From Nonomuraea polychroma (GTDB lineage: Bacteria; Actinomycetota; Actinomycetes; Streptosporangiales; Streptosporangiaceae), in NCBI RefSeq assembly GCF_004011505.1, contig NZ_SAUN01000001.1, forward strand, positions 620,001 to 684,000: DNA of 64,000 nucleotides, written 5' to 3'. This document shows, piece after piece, positions 1 to 9,198 of this stretch (positions within the stretch are counted from its first letter, which is position 1; each line of letters begins with the position of its first letter). A program made the position numbers and the translations under genes. Under the pieces are notes generated by a model. The model worked only from the letters and a program-made list of their open reading frames with translations. It did not search any database and was not told the origin of the DNA.

Positions 1-536
1 GACAGGCACCGCTCGCTCAGCTCGCCGTTCGGCTCGCCGATGGAGAAGCGGGTGCCTTCCAGGTGGCGGATCACGCCTGGACGCTCGATCTCGGTGGCGG
101 CGTACACGACGCAGCCGATGGCTCGGTGCAGGGGGAGCGCGGCCGTCACCGCGCCGCCCGGGTCGACGCTCTCGATGCGGTAGCCCTCGTAGGGGCCCTT
201 GAGCCCGTGGAAATACCACCACGGGATGCCGTTCTGCGCGGCGATGATGCTCGTGGTCTCGTGCAGAAGCGGCTGGATCATGGGGCCGGCCGAGGCGTAA
301 CTGTTCGCCTTGAGGCCCAGGAAGACGTGGTCCACCGGCCCGACCTCGGTGGGGTCGTCGGTGGCATGGGGGTGGGCGGTGAAATCGCCCCTGGGGGTGA
401 GCACCCGCACACCGGCGCGACGTATGGCCTGCAGGTGCTCGCCTCTCGCGATGAGGTGCACCTCGACTCCCGCCCTGTGGAGGGCGGCCCCCACGTATGC
501 GCCGATGGCGCCGGCGCCAAGAACAGCGACCTTCAT
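1..536 (-). CDS. PanE/ApbA-family ketopantoate reductase-like protein (C-terminus off the window)
   Basis: The N-terminal 178 residues are present; the rest lies beyond the left edge. The protein begins MKVAVLGAGAIGAYVG, a GxGxxG Rossmann nucleotide-binding loop. It continues with the ARGEHLQAIRRAGVRV segment, a GLKANSYA segment matching the family's substrate/NADPH region, and an AAQNGIPWW segment where the family has QNG. This pattern is typical of 2-dehydropantoate 2-reductases, which reduce a 2-oxo acid with NADPH. Start chosen: ATG at 536. The gene is divergent from moeA and about 1.5 kb from an oxalyl-CoA decarboxylase/formyl-CoA transferase pair. In Methylobacterium extorquens a PanE paralogue (PanE2) is the oxalyl-CoA reductase of oxalate assimilation, so the same role is a reasonable inference here. 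Pantothenate synthesis remains the alternative. The catalytic lysine region is beyond the visible part or not resolved. Confidence 0.85.
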   Translation of the reverse strand, partial: MKVAVLGAGAIGAYVGAALHRAGVEVHLIARGEHLQAIRRAGVRVLTPRGDFTAHPHATDDPTEVGPVDHVFLGLKANSYASAGPMIQPLLHETTSIIAAQNGIPWWYFHGLKGPYEGYRIESVDPGGAVTAALPLHRAIGCVVYAATEIERPGVIRHLEGTRFSIGEPNGELSERCL

Positions 537-586
537 GCTCGCGCTCCGTTCTCGCGTCGGATTGTAGGGAGGGGTCCGTCACCTGC

Positions 587-611
587 GGTGGGCCGCTGAA
601 CGCGGCCCACC
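587..611. other. Hairpin in the panE-like/moeA divergent region
   Basis: A perfect 10-bp inverted repeat (GGTGGGCCGC / GCGGCCCACC) surrounds a 5-base loop, about 50 bases before the panE-like start and 137 bases before the chosen moeA start. There is no T-run. It may be a leader or regulatory structure for the panE-like gene; no function can be assigned. The remainder of the 537-747 gap holds only the operator at 672. Confidence 0.5.
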
Positions 612-671
612 GGTAAGTGCGGAATCCGCTACCTGCGATGACCCGTCTGGACGCTGGGCCATCGTGCATTC

Positions 672-686
672 GGTATACAGTATGGA
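672..686. promoter_or_regulatory. Putative GntR (oxalate regulon) operator upstream of moeA
   Basis: The sequence GGTATACAGTATGGA has the symmetric core ATAC-A-GTAT. It matches the CATAC-N-GTATG pattern found before oxc, between the antiporter and sucC-like genes, and upstream of the GntR gene. It lies 62-76 bases before the chosen moeA start, a normal operator position. Confidence 0.55.
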
Positions 687-747
687 AAAACGCGGGTCAA
701 GAAGTGTGCCGGTGACCGTTGTGCGGCATGGACCAGTGGTGGAAGCA

Positions 748-1962
748 ATGTCATGGGAGGCCGCGCGGGTCGTGGCGGCCGGCGCGGCCCGCCCGCTCGG
801 GCCGTTGTCGGTGCCGTTGTCAGAGGCGCTGGGATGCCGGTTGGCGGCGCCCTTGACGGCGCTTGTGGCGATGCCGGGCGTGGACGTGGCGGCGATGGAC
901 GGCTACGCGGTGGCGGGGGACGGCCCGTGGCGGGTGGTGGGGCATGTCCTGGCCGGGGGCACGTTTCACCCGGGCGAGTTGCGGGCGGGGGAGGCGGTGG
1001 AGATCGCCACCGGAGCCCCGGCGCCGGCGGGGGCCGAGGCGGTGCTGCCCTACGAGCAGGCGGACGTGGGGCCGCCGCACACCGGGCCCGTGACGGTGCC
1101 GCGGATGCGGGCGGCGCACGGCGTGCCCGCAGAGGTGTGGGTGGACGGGCCCGCCGAGCCGGGCCGCCACATCCGGCGGCGCGGTGAGGACATCGCCGAG
1201 GGCGCCGTGGTGCTGGGAACGGGCGCGGTGGTGACGCCGGTCGCGCTCGGCCTGGCCGCCGCCCTGGGCCATGACGAGCTGCTGGTACGGCCCAAGCCGC
1301 GCGTGACGGTCCTGGTCACGGGAGACGAGGTCGTGCAGCACGGGCTGCCGGGGCCAGGCCGGGTGCGCGACGCGATCGGCCCGTTCCTGCCGGGCCTGGT
1401 GGAGTGGGCCGGAGGTCGCGTGACCGGCGGCGTCCGGCTGCCCGATGGCGCCGCCCCGCTCCGTGCCGCGCTTGCCGCCTCGGCTGACGTCATCGTGGTG
1501 TGCGGGGCCTCGTCCAAAGGGCCCGCCGATCATCTCCGCGCCGTGCTCGGCGACCTCGACGCCGACGTCTTCGTCGACGGCGTCGCCGTGCGGCCCGGGC
1601 ACCCGCAACTGCTCGCCCGCCTCCCGGGCGGCGCGCTGGTGGCCGGCCTGCCGGGCAATCCCTTCGCGGCGCTGGCGGCCTCACTCACCCTGCTCGCCCC
1701 GATCCTGCACGGTCTCGCCGGGAGGAGAGGGGGCGCCTCGTCACGGCCAGTGGAGACCAGCGCGCTGGCCGGGACCGTGCGAGCGCATCCCCGCGACACC
1801 CGCCTCGTGCCGGTCAGGAGAACCGGCCGGGGAGCCGTTCCCGTTGGGCACGACGGGCCGGGATCGCTCTGGGGAGCGGCGCTGGCCGAGGCCCTGGCCG
1901 TGGTCCCTCCGGGGTGGTCCGGCGAGCAGGTGGAGCTGATCGAGTTGCCCCCAGGGGACTAG
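748..1962 (+). CDS. moeA: MoeA-like molybdopterin molybdenumtransferase
   Basis: MoeA inserts molybdate into adenylylated molybdopterin to give active molybdenum cofactor. About 404 residues, close to E. coli MoeA (411). Visible family segments are AMDGYAV near the N-terminus, ATGAPAPAGAEAVLP, RRRGEDI, TGDEV and GLPGNPFAA. The usual TTGGVSxGxxD loop appears as VCGASSKGPADH, and the KPGKP segment as RPGHP, so this is a divergent paralogue. Start: ATG at 748 preceded by GGAAG. Upstream in-frame starts (664, 682) would place the operator inside the coding region and add residues the family lacks. Its position inside the oxalate regulon fits supply of cofactor to a molybdenum formate dehydrogenase that would oxidise formate from oxalate. 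That enzyme is not in the window. Confidence 0.85.
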   Translation: MSWEAARVVAAGAARPLGPLSVPLSEALGCRLAAPLTALVAMPGVDVAAMDGYAVAGDGPWRVVGHVLAGGTFHPGELRAGEAVEIATGAPAPAGAEAVLPYEQADVGPPHTGPVTVPRMRAAHGVPAEVWVDGPAEPGRHIRRRGEDIAEGAVVLGTGAVVTPVALGLAAALGHDELLVRPKPRVTVLVTGDEVVQHGLPGPGRVRDAIGPFLPGLVEWAGGRVTGGVRLPDGAAPLRAALAASADVIVVCGASSKGPADHLRAVLGDLDADVFVDGVAVRPGHPQLLARLPGGALVAGLPGNPFAALAASLTLLAPILHGLAGRRGGASSRPVETSALAGTVRAHPRDTRLVPVRRTGRGAVPVGHDGPGSLWGAALAEALAVVPPGWSGEQVELIELPPGD

Positions 1963-1995
1963 ACAGGCCGATCGGGGCGGAGTAACTATTGCCTT

Positions 1996-2013
1996 CATAC
2001 GGTATGCAGTATG
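1996..2013. promoter_or_regulatory. Putative GntR operator upstream of oxc
   Basis: CATACGGTATGCAGTATG contains the perfect 11-bp palindrome CATAC-G-GTATG (1996-2006) followed directly by a further GTATG half-site. It ends 40 bases before the chosen oxc start. It is the same motif as at 672, 11263, 12640 and 12701. Confidence 0.6.
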
Positions 2014-2052
2014 CGGAAGACAGCGAGCTTCGTCGCCGGAAAGGGTGGCACA

Positions 2053-3723
2053 ATGTCGGAAACGATCTCTGGCGGTCATCTCGTAGCCAAGGCACTCAAA
2101 GCCGAGGGCGTGGACGTGATCTACACGCTCTGCGGCGGCCACATCATCGACATCTACGACGGCTGTGTCGATGAGGGCATCGAGGTCATCGACGTACGCC
2201 ATGAGCAGGTGGCCGCGCACGCCGCCGACGGCTACGCCCGTATCACCGGCAAGCCCGGTTGCGCGGTCGTCACCGCCGGACCCGGCACGACCGACGCGGT
2301 GACCGGCGTGGCCAACGCTTTCCGCGCGGAGAGCCCGATGTTGCTCATCGGCGGCCAGGGCGCGCTGAGCCAGCACAAGATGGGCTCACTCCAGGACCTG
2401 CCGCACGTGGACATGATGACCCCGATCACCAAGTTCGCCGCCACGGTGCCCAGCACGGAGCGGGTGGCGGACATCGTGTCCATGGCCTTCCGCGAGTGCT
2501 ACCACGGCGCGCCCGGCCCCTCCTTCCTGGAGATCCCGCGTGACGTGCTCGACGCGAAGGTGCCCCTGGAGAAGGCACGCATCCCCAAGGCGGGGCACTA
2601 CCGGGCCTCCACCAAGCAGCAGGGCGACCCCGAGGCGATCGAGCGGCTCGCCGACCTCCTGGCGCACGCCGAGAAGCCGTGCATCCTGCTCGGGAGCCAG
2701 GTATGGACGTGCCGGGCGACCGACGCCGCCATCGACTTCGTCCGGGCCCTGAACGTGCCCGCGTACATGAACGGCTCGGGCCGCGGCACGCTCCCGCCCG
2801 GCGACCCGCACCACTTCCAGCTCAGCCGCAGGTACGCCTTCACCGAGGCGGACCTGATCATCATCGTCGGCACCCCGTTCGACTTCAGGATGGGCTACGG
2901 CAAGCGGCTCTCGCCGACCGCGACCGTCGTGCAGATCGACCTCGACTACCGCACCGTCGGCAAGAACCGGGACATCGACCTGGGCATCGTGGGCGACGCC
3001 GGCCTCATCCTCGCCGCGGCCGCCCAGGCCGCCAGCGGCCGCATCGGCGACGCCGCCGCCAAGCGCAAGGCGTGGATGGACGAGCTGCGCGCGGTCGAGA
3101 CGCAGGCGTACGAGAAGCGGCTGCCCCGCCAGCTGTCCGGCGCCCAGCCCATCGACCCGTACCGGCTCGTGCACGAGATCAACGAGTTCCTCACCGAGGA
3201 CACGATCTACATCGGCGACGGCGGCGACATCGTCACCTTCTCCGGCCAGGTCGTGCAGCCCAAGTCGCCCGGCCACTGGATGGATCCGGGCCCGCTCGGC
3301 ACGCTCGGCGTCGGCATGGCCTTCGCGATGGCCGCCAAGCAGGCGCGGCGCGACAAGGAGGTGCTGTGCCTGTTCGGCGACGGCGCCTTCAGCCTGACCG
3401 GCTGGGACTTCGAGACCATGGTCCGCTTCGACCTGCCGTTCATCGGCGTCATCGGCAACAACTCGTCCATGAACCAGATCAGGTACGGCCAGGCCGCCAA
3501 GTACGGCGAGGACCGTGCCCGGGTCGGCAACACGCTCGGCGACATCCGCTACGGCGACTTCGCCAAGCTCCTCGGCGGCTACGGCGAGGAGGTGCGCGAC
3601 CCGGCCGAGATCCGCCCCGCGCTGGAGCGGGCCAGGGAGTCGGGCAAGCCCTCGCTGATCAACGTCTGGGTCGACCCAGAGGTCTACGCCCCCGGAACCA
3701 TGAACCAGACCATGTACAAGTAG
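2053..3723 (+). CDS. oxc: ThDP-dependent oxalyl-CoA decarboxylase-like enzyme
   Basis: 556 residues, the usual three-domain ThDP architecture. The catalytic glutamate lies in RHEQ (Glu51). The ThDP/Mg motif runs from GDG (442-444) to NN (469-470). A typical VTAGPG stretch and a central domain with [14 protein letters not shown] follow. Oxalyl-CoA decarboxylase converts oxalyl-CoA to formyl-CoA and CO2. The sequence is not close to the Oxalobacter enzyme along its length and resembles actinobacterial acetolactate-synthase-like or 2-hydroxyacyl-CoA lyase-like proteins. The function rests mainly on the adjacent, very clear formyl-CoA transferase. Start: ATG 2053 behind a GGAAAGGGTGG ribosome site; an earlier ATG at 2011 would start inside the operator. 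The stop is 14 bases before frc. A 2-hydroxyacyl-CoA lyase is the main alternative. Confidence 0.8.
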   Translation: MSETISGGHLVAKALKAEGVDVIYTLCGGHIIDIYDGCVDEGIEVIDVRHEQVAAHAADGYARITGKPGCAVVTAGPGTTDAVTGVANAFRAESPMLLIGGQGALSQHKMGSLQDLPHVDMMTPITKFAATVPSTERVADIVSMAFRECYHGAPGPSFLEIPRDVLDAKVPLEKARIPKAGHYRASTKQQGDPEAIERLADLLAHAEKPCILLGSQVWTCRATDAAIDFVRALNVPAYMNGSGRGTLPPGDPHHFQLSRRYAFTEADLIIIVGTPFDFRMGYGKRLSPTATVVQIDLDYRTVGKNRDIDLGIVGDAGLILAAAAQAASGRIGDAAAKRKAWMDELRAVETQAYEKRLPRQLSGAQPIDPYRLVHEINEFLTEDTIYIGDGGDIVTFSGQVVQPKSPGHWMDPGPLGTLGVGMAFAMAAKQARRDKEVLCLFGDGAFSLTGWDFETMVRFDLPFIGVIGNNSSMNQIRYGQAAKYGEDRARVGNTLGDIRYGDFAKLLGGYGEEVRDPAEIRPALERARESGKPSLINVWVDPEVYAPGTMNQTMYK

Positions 3724-3737
3724 GGGAGCCTCCGAAC

Positions 3738-4961
3738 ATGAAGGCACTCGAAGGTGTCCGCGTCCTCGACATGACCCACGTCCAGTCCGGCCCGTCCGCC
3801 ACCCAGCTGCTCGCCTGGCTGGGCGCGGACGTGGTCAAGCTGGAGGCGCCGACCGGCGACATCACCCGGCAGCAGCTGCGTGACGTGCCCGGCGTCGACA
3901 GCCTCTACTTCACGATGCTCAACTGCAACAAGCGCAGCATCACGCTCAACATGAAGAGCGAGCGCGGCAAGGAGATCTTCACCGACCTGGTGAAGAGCGC
4001 CGACATCCTGGTGGAGAACTTCGGCCCCGGTGCGGTGGACCGCATGGGCTTCCCCTGGGAGCGCCTCCAGGAACTGAACCCCCGCCTCATCTACGCCTCG
4101 ATCAAGGGCTTCGGCCACGGCCGGTACGCCAAGTTCAAGGCGTACGAGGTGATCGCCCAGGCGATGGGCGGCTCGATGAGCACCACCGGCTTCGAGGAGG
4201 GCCCGCCGCTGGCCACCGGCGCGCAGATCGGCGACTCCGGCACCGGCATCCACGCGGTCGCCGGCATCCTGGCCGCCCTCTACCAGCGCGAGCAGACCGG
4301 CCGCGGGCAGCGGGTGCAGGTGGCCATGCAGCACGCCGTGCTGAACCTGTGCCGCGTGAAGCTCCGCGACCAGCAGCGCCTCGCGCACGGGCCGCTGCGT
4401 GAATACCCGAACAAGACCTTCGGCGACGAGGTGCCCCGCTCCGGCAACGCCAGCGGCGGCGGCCAGCCGGGCTGGGCGGTGCGCTGCGCGCCCGGCGGCC
4501 CGAACGACTACATCTACGTGATCGTCCAGCCGGTCGGCTGGAAGCCGATCGCGAGCATCATCGGCCGCCCCGAGCTGGCCGACGACCCCGAGTGGGCGAC
4601 GCCGGAGGCACGGCTGTCGAAGCTGGACAAGATGTTCCAGCTCATCGAGGAGTGGACGATCCGCCACGACAAGTGGACGGTCCTCGACCGGCTCAACGCC
4701 GAGAACATCCCGTGCGGGCCGATCCTGTCGACCAAGGAGCTGGTGGAGGACGCGTCGCTGCGTGACGAGGGCATCGTCGTGACGGTCGACCATCCCGAGC
4801 GCGGCGAGTTCGTGACGGTCGGCAGCCCGCTGCAGCTGTCGGACTCGCCGGTCGAGGTCCGCACCCCGCCCCTGCTCGGCGAGCACAACCTGGAGATTTT
4901 CGGCGAGCTCGGCGTGAGCGCGGACGAGCTTGCCGAACTCAAGACGAACGGAGTCATCTAA
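3738..4961 (+). CDS. frc: Formyl-CoA:oxalate CoA-transferase (CaiB/BaiF class III)
   Basis: Transfers CoA from formyl-CoA to oxalate, giving oxalyl-CoA and formate. 407 residues (Oxalobacter Frc 428). The N-terminus ([12 protein letters not shown]), [16 protein letters not shown] and [13 protein letters not shown] are nearly identical to authentic Frc. The catalytic aspartate is Asp166 in GAQIGDSG. The glycine-rich loop that closes over the active site is present as SGGGQPGW, a hallmark separating Frc from other CaiB-type transferases. RBS GGGGAG precedes ATG 3738. The stop codon directly abuts the GTG start of the next gene. This is the best-supported functional anchor of the cluster. Confidence 0.93.
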   Translation: MKALEGVRVLDMTHVQSGPSATQLLAWLGADVVKLEAPTGDITRQQLRDVPGVDSLYFTMLNCNKRSITLNMKSERGKEIFTDLVKSADILVENFGPGAVDRMGFPWERLQELNPRLIYASIKGFGHGRYAKFKAYEVIAQAMGGSMSTTGFEEGPPLATGAQIGDSGTGIHAVAGILAALYQREQTGRGQRVQVAMQHAVLNLCRVKLRDQQRLAHGPLREYPNKTFGDEVPRSGNASGGGQPGWAVRCAPGGPNDYIYVIVQPVGWKPIASIIGRPELADDPEWATPEARLSKLDKMFQLIEEWTIRHDKWTVLDRLNAENIPCGPILSTKELVEDASLRDEGIVVTVDHPERGEFVTVGSPLQLSDSPVEVRTPPLLGEHNLEIFGELGVSADELAELKTNGVI

Positions 4962-7073
4962 GTGGTGCGCGACATCATCGACAAGGCGCTCGCCGAAGGG
5001 CGCACCGCCCTGACGGCTCCCGAAGGACGGCTGATCTGTGAGGCCTACGGCATCGCCACCCCGGGTGAAGGCCTGGCCACCTCGGCGGCCGAGGCGGCGG
5101 AGATCGCGGAGAAGATCGGGCTGCCGGTCGTCCTGAAGATCGTCTCGCCCGACATCCTGCACAAGACGGACGCCGGCGGCGTGCTGGTCGGGCTCAAGAC
5201 CGCCGACGAGGTGCGGCAGGGCTACGACACGATCCTGGCCAACGCGCGCGCCTACAACCCCGACGCGAAAATCGACGGCATCCAGGTGCAGCAGCTGATC
5301 GGTGGCGGCCACGAGGTCATCGTCGGCGCCGTCACCGACCCGACCTTCGGCAAGGTCGTCGCCTTCGGCCTGGGCGGTGTCCTGGTTGAAGTACTTAAGG
5401 ACGTGACCTTCCGGCTTGCCCCGCTTTCGGGTGATGATGCCCTTGGGATGCTCGACGACATCAGAGCGGCGGAGGTGCTGCGGGGTGCCCGTGGTGCCCA
5501 GCCCGCGAACCGGGAGGCACTCGCGGGGCTCATCGAGCGCGTCGGCAGGCTCGTGAGCGACTTCCCCGAGATCGCCGAGGTGGACCTCAACCCGGTCTTC
5601 GCCGACGCGAACGGCGCGGTCGCCGCCGACGTGCGCATCCTCATCGGCGAGAAGCCGGCCGAGGTCGCCCGGCTGCCGCGCGAGGAGATCCTGCGGCAGA
5701 TGACGCGGATCTTCAAGCCGCGCTCGGTCGCCGTGATCGGCGCCTCCGCCGAGAACGGCAAGATCGGCAACTCGGTCATGCGCAACCTCATCAACGGCGG
5801 CTACAAGGGGCAGATCTTCCCGATCAACCCCAAGGCCGACGAGATCATGGGGCTGCCCGCGTACAAGAGCATCTCCGATGTGCCGGGCGACGTGGACGTG
5901 GCCGTCTTCGCCATCCCGGCCAAGTTCGTGGCGGCGGCGCTTGAGGAGGTGGGGAAGAAGGGCGTGGCCGGCGCGGTCATGATCCCGTCCGGCTTCGCCG
6001 AGACCGGGAACGTCGAGGGCCAGAAGGAGATCGTGGAGATCGCCAAACGGCACGGCGTGCGCATGCTCGGCCCGAACATCTACGGCTACTACTACACGCC
6101 GGAGAACCTCTGCGCGACGTTCTGCACCCCGTACGACGTCCGGGGCAGCGTGGCGCTGACCTCGCAGAGCGGCGGCATCGGCATGGCCATCCTGGGCTTC
6201 AGCCGCACCACCAAGATGGGCGTCTCGGCCATCGTCGGCGTCGGCAACAAGGCCGACGTGGACGAGGACGACCTGCTGACGTTCTTCGAGCAGGACGACA
6301 ACACCAAGGCCGTCGCCATGCACCTGGAGGACCTCAAGGACGGGCGCGGCTTCGTCGATGCCGCCCGCCGCGTGGTCAAGGAGAAGCCGGTCATCGTGCT
6401 CAAGGCCGGACGCACCGCGATGGGCGCGCGGGCGGCCGGATCCCACACGGGCGCACTGGCCGGCGACGACAAGGTGTACGACGACATCCTCCGCCAGGCC
6501 GGCGTGGTGCGCGCACCCGGGCTCAACGACATGCTCGAGTACGCCCGCGCGCTGCCCGTCCTGCCGGCGCCGAAGGGCGAGAACGTCGTCATCATCACCG
6601 GGGCGGGCGGCTCGGGCGTGCTGCTGTCGGACGCCATCGTGGACGCCGGGCTGACGCTCATGGAGATCCCGCCCGACCTGGACACCGCCTTCCGCGCCTA
6701 CATCCCGCCGTTCGGCGCGGCGGGCAATCCCATCGACATCACCGGCGGCGAGCCGCCCTCGACGTACGAGAACACGGTCCGCCTGGGTCTGGCCGACGAG
6801 CGCATCCACGCGCTGGTCCTGGGCTACTGGCACACGATCGTGACGCCGCCGATGGTCTTCGCCGAACTGATCGCCCGGGTGGTGGCGGAGGAGAAGGAAA
6901 AGGGCAACGTCAAGCCGGTCGTGGCGTCGCTGGCCGGCGACACCGAAGTTGAGGAGGCCTGCGAGTACCTGTTCGAGCATGGCGTGGTCGCGTACCCGTA
7001 CACGACGGAGAAGCCCGTTGCGGTCCTCGGTGCCAAGTACCGCTGGGCCAGGGCTGCCGGATTGCTGCGCTAG
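4962..7073 (+). CDS. ADP-forming acyl-CoA synthetase (fused ATP-grasp/CoA-binding/ligase)
   Basis: 703 residues. The N-terminal third is an ATP-grasp domain (GLPVVLKIVSPDILHKTDAGGV). It is followed by a CoA-binding Rossmann domain (PRSVAVIGAS near 250) and succinyl-CoA-ligase-like domains. The phosphohistidine expected in this family is His495 in GSHTGAL. These enzymes interconvert acyl-CoA + ADP + Pi with acid + CoA + ATP. Here the domain order is ATP-grasp first, the reverse of many acetate:CoA ligases. The GTG start (4962 or 4965) follows frc without a gap, implying translational coupling. Substrate is inferred only: it could activate oxalate or formate, or recover ATP from formyl-CoA. The following 146 bases (7074-7219) hold no gene, only a strong AGGAGG before the transporter. 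Confidence 0.88.
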   Translation: MVRDIIDKALAEGRTALTAPEGRLICEAYGIATPGEGLATSAAEAAEIAEKIGLPVVLKIVSPDILHKTDAGGVLVGLKTADEVRQGYDTILANARAYNPDAKIDGIQVQQLIGGGHEVIVGAVTDPTFGKVVAFGLGGVLVEVLKDVTFRLAPLSGDDALGMLDDIRAAEVLRGARGAQPANREALAGLIERVGRLVSDFPEIAEVDLNPVFADANGAVAADVRILIGEKPAEVARLPREEILRQMTRIFKPRSVAVIGASAENGKIGNSVMRNLINGGYKGQIFPINPKADEIMGLPAYKSISDVPGDVDVAVFAIPAKFVAAALEEVGKKGVAGAVMIPSGFAETGNVEGQKEIVEIAKRHGVRMLGPNIYGYYYTPENLCATFCTPYDVRGSVALTSQSGGIGMAILGFSRTTKMGVSAIVGVGNKADVDEDDLLTFFEQDDNTKAVAMHLEDLKDGRGFVDAARRVVKEKPVIVLKAGRTAMGARAAGSHTGALAGDDKVYDDILRQAGVVRAPGLNDMLEYARALPVLPAPKGENVVIITGAGGSGVLLSDAIVDAGLTLMEIPPDLDTAFRAYIPPFGAAGNPIDITGGEPPSTYENTVRLGLADERIHALVLGYWHTIVTPPMVFAELIARVVAEEKEKGNVKPVVASLAGDTEVEEACEYLFEHGVVAYPYTTEKPVAVLGAKYRWARAAGLLR

Positions 7074-7219
7074 AGCCAAGCGTGGAGCGATGGAGCTCGG
7101 GGCGAGAGAGCGAAGCCAACGAGTCCCGAAGCGGTCGCGACCGTTAGCGCAGCTGATCAGGCAAAAGGGGGCTAATTCGGGGCGCACGAGGAAGTAACAA
7201 CCCCCCAGGAGGTCCGTAG

Positions 7220-8710
7220 GTGGACACATCGAACACACCGCCGGCGACTGCCACGCCGCCGGTTGAGGATGAACGAGTATGGAAAGCGGGCCGGCTCGAG
7301 CCGATGCCCATCAGGAAGCTCCCCGACGCACCACCGTCGGTGCACATTCTCGGGCCGACGGTCTTCCTCGTCGCGCTGGGCGTGGGCATGGGCGAGTCGT
7401 ACATGTGGCCCAGGCTGGTGCTGCTGTTCGGGCCCGAGATCAGATGGTTGTTCCTGATCGGCGTGACCCTGCAGGCCGTGGTCATGCTGGAGATGGCGCG
7501 CTACGCCATGGCCACGGGGGAGAGCATCTTCTCCGGCGCGGCCCGGGTGTTCAAACCGCTGATGTGGTTCTTCTTCATCGTCGCGATCGCCGTCTACATC
7601 TGGCCGGGACACCTGTCGGCGGGCGCGGCGGCGTTCGAGGAGATAACCGGGATCCCCTGGGTGGTGACCGCGGTCATCGGACTCATCCTGGTCGGCGTGG
7701 TCTTCAGCCTGGCCAAGGTGATCTACAACGTGCTCGAGAACGTGTTGTCGCTGCTCATCGGCGCACTGGTGCTCGGCACCGCGGTGGTGGCGGCCATGGT
7801 CGGCTCCTGGGGCGACGTGGCCAACACGATCACCGGGATGTTCGCCATCGGCTACCTGCCGCCGGAGGCCATGTCGGCCGCCTGGTTCCCGGTGATCGTG
7901 GGGGCGTGCGCGTTCGCCGGTCCTTCGGGCATGCAGCAGATGTGGTACACGCTGCACCTGCGTGACTCCGGGGCCGGCATGGGCGCGCACATGCCCAAGG
8001 TGCGCGGGCTGCGGCACGCGGGCGAGCAAGAGGCCATGCCCTCGCGCGGCTTCATGTTCGACACCGAGGACCCGGCCGAGATGGCCAAGTGGAAGGGCTG
8101 GCGGCGCTGGGTCACGTTCGACGCGTTGCTGCTGTTCTGGGGCATCACCATGCTGGTCACGATCTCCTTCACGGTGATCGCGCAGGCGGCGGCGCGGCAG
8201 AACCCGGGCGTGCGAGAGGTCATCCAGGGTGACGACCGGGAGGTGGCGCTCACCGCCATGGCCGACGCCGTCTCCTCGGCAGGCAGCTCCGTGCTCGGCA
8301 CGGTCTTCCTCGGGTTCATCGCGCTGATCGGCCTGAACGCGACGCTGGGGCTCTTCGACTCCTTCTCGCGGGGCCAGGCCGATATGACCTACAACTTCGT
8401 GCCAGGGGCGAAGAAGCTGCGTATGTCGCACTTGTACGCGGGCTTCCTCTGGGGCGTGATCATATTCGGCATCCTGATCCTGCTCTTCGGGCCGGCTGAC
8501 GGGCCCAGCGGGATCCTGGACACGCTGGCGTTCCTGTCGACGTTCGCGATGGGCGCGTACTGCGTGACGCTGCTCCTGGTGAACAACCGCATGTTGCCCA
8601 AACCGATCAGGCCCAAGTGGTGGACCAACGTGATCATCGGGTTCGGCGCGGTGTTCTACCTCGGCATGCTGTTCTACAGCCTGTTCGCCTTCGGCGTGGT
8701 CGTGGGCTGA
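7220..8710 (+). CDS. Nramp-related membrane transporter lacking the canonical metal motif
   Basis: 496 residues with about 11 hydrophobic segments between residues 35 and 495 and a hydrophilic N-terminus. The first segment (GPTVFLVALGVGMGES) corresponds to Nramp TM1, but the metal-coordinating DPGN is missing and GMGES stands in its place. A cytoplasmic insert around residues 255-295 is unusually polar. Nramp relatives without DPGN are generally not transition-metal carriers, so the substrate is unknown. GTG start at 7220 behind AGGAGG with 7-base spacing. The stop overlaps the next gene's ATG (ATGA). Within an oxalate cluster it could handle a cation that accompanies oxalate, or an organic acid; both are speculation. 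Confidence 0.75.
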   Translation: MDTSNTPPATATPPVEDERVWKAGRLEPMPIRKLPDAPPSVHILGPTVFLVALGVGMGESYMWPRLVLLFGPEIRWLFLIGVTLQAVVMLEMARYAMATGESIFSGAARVFKPLMWFFFIVAIAVYIWPGHLSAGAAAFEEITGIPWVVTAVIGLILVGVVFSLAKVIYNVLENVLSLLIGALVLGTAVVAAMVGSWGDVANTITGMFAIGYLPPEAMSAAWFPVIVGACAFAGPSGMQQMWYTLHLRDSGAGMGAHMPKVRGLRHAGEQEAMPSRGFMFDTEDPAEMAKWKGWRRWVTFDALLLFWGITMLVTISFTVIAQAAARQNPGVREVIQGDDREVALTAMADAVSSAGSSVLGTVFLGFIALIGLNATLGLFDSFSRGQADMTYNFVPGAKKLRMSHLYAGFLWGVIIFGILILLFGPADGPSGILDTLAFLSTFAMGAYCVTLLLVNNRMLPKPIRPKWWTNVIIGFGAVFYLGMLFYSLFAFGVVVG

Positions 8711-9198
8711 TGGACGGACGGCACAGCATCGAGCTCGCCCTGCCAGGGGCGTCCATCGGAGCCGTCGCCGGTGCCATGGCCGGTGGGCTGACCCTGTTCG
8801 CGGGGGTGCCCACTGGTCTGGCCACGCTGTCCGCACTGGCGCTCGCCGTGCCGCTCGCCGTCTTCGGCGGGCTGTACGGCGTGCTGCTCGGGCACGGCGT
8901 GTTCCGGCCGGGGACCTTCGGGCCCGCCGGCCTGTACTGGATGGCGGCCTTCCCCCTGTCCCGGCTGCTCCAGGAGAGCGTGGCCGGGATCGGCATGGCC
9001 GACGGCGTCTTCGGCTTCCTCGCCTACCAGGCGATGGTGGCACTCGGATTCGCCATCGGCTTCGTCTGGATGCACGAACGGCTCATGCCGCACTGGCTGC
9101 TGCGCCGCGCGGGCGCCAACCCGCGCGCTGAGGCGCTGCTCGGCCTCTACGTGCAGTACGCCCAGGCCCTGCGGGCGAGGAAGGGAGCAAAGCGTTGA
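8710..9198 (+). CDS. Small integral membrane protein of unknown function
   Basis: 162 residues with four or five hydrophobic segments (about 9-30, 35-62, 70-90, 100-125) and a basic C-terminal tail (ARKGAKR). I do not recognise a family. It starts in the ATGA overlap with the Nramp-like gene and ends in an overlap with the terC TTG start, so all three are translated together. It may be an accessory subunit of either neighbour. Confidence 0.7.
   Translation: MDGRHSIELALPGASIGAVAGAMAGGLTLFAGVPTGLATLSALALAVPLAVFGGLYGVLLGHGVFRPGTFGPAGLYWMAAFPLSRLLQESVAGIGMADGVFGFLAYQAMVALGFAIGFVWMHERLMPHWLLRRAGANPRAEALLGLYVQYAQALRARKGAKR

Noticed and set aside
2679..3737. Plus-strand frame within oxc running into frc
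   Set aside because: It is Arg/Pro-rich out-of-frame translation of oxc that happens to join the frc frame; frc starts at its own ATG with a ribosome site.
3684..7238. Very long minus-strand open frame (over 1100 codons) opposite frc and the acyl-CoA synthetase
   Set aside because: Composition is low-complexity Arg/Asp/His/Val/Gly, the mirror of a GC-rich coding strand; the plus strand has clear enzymes here.
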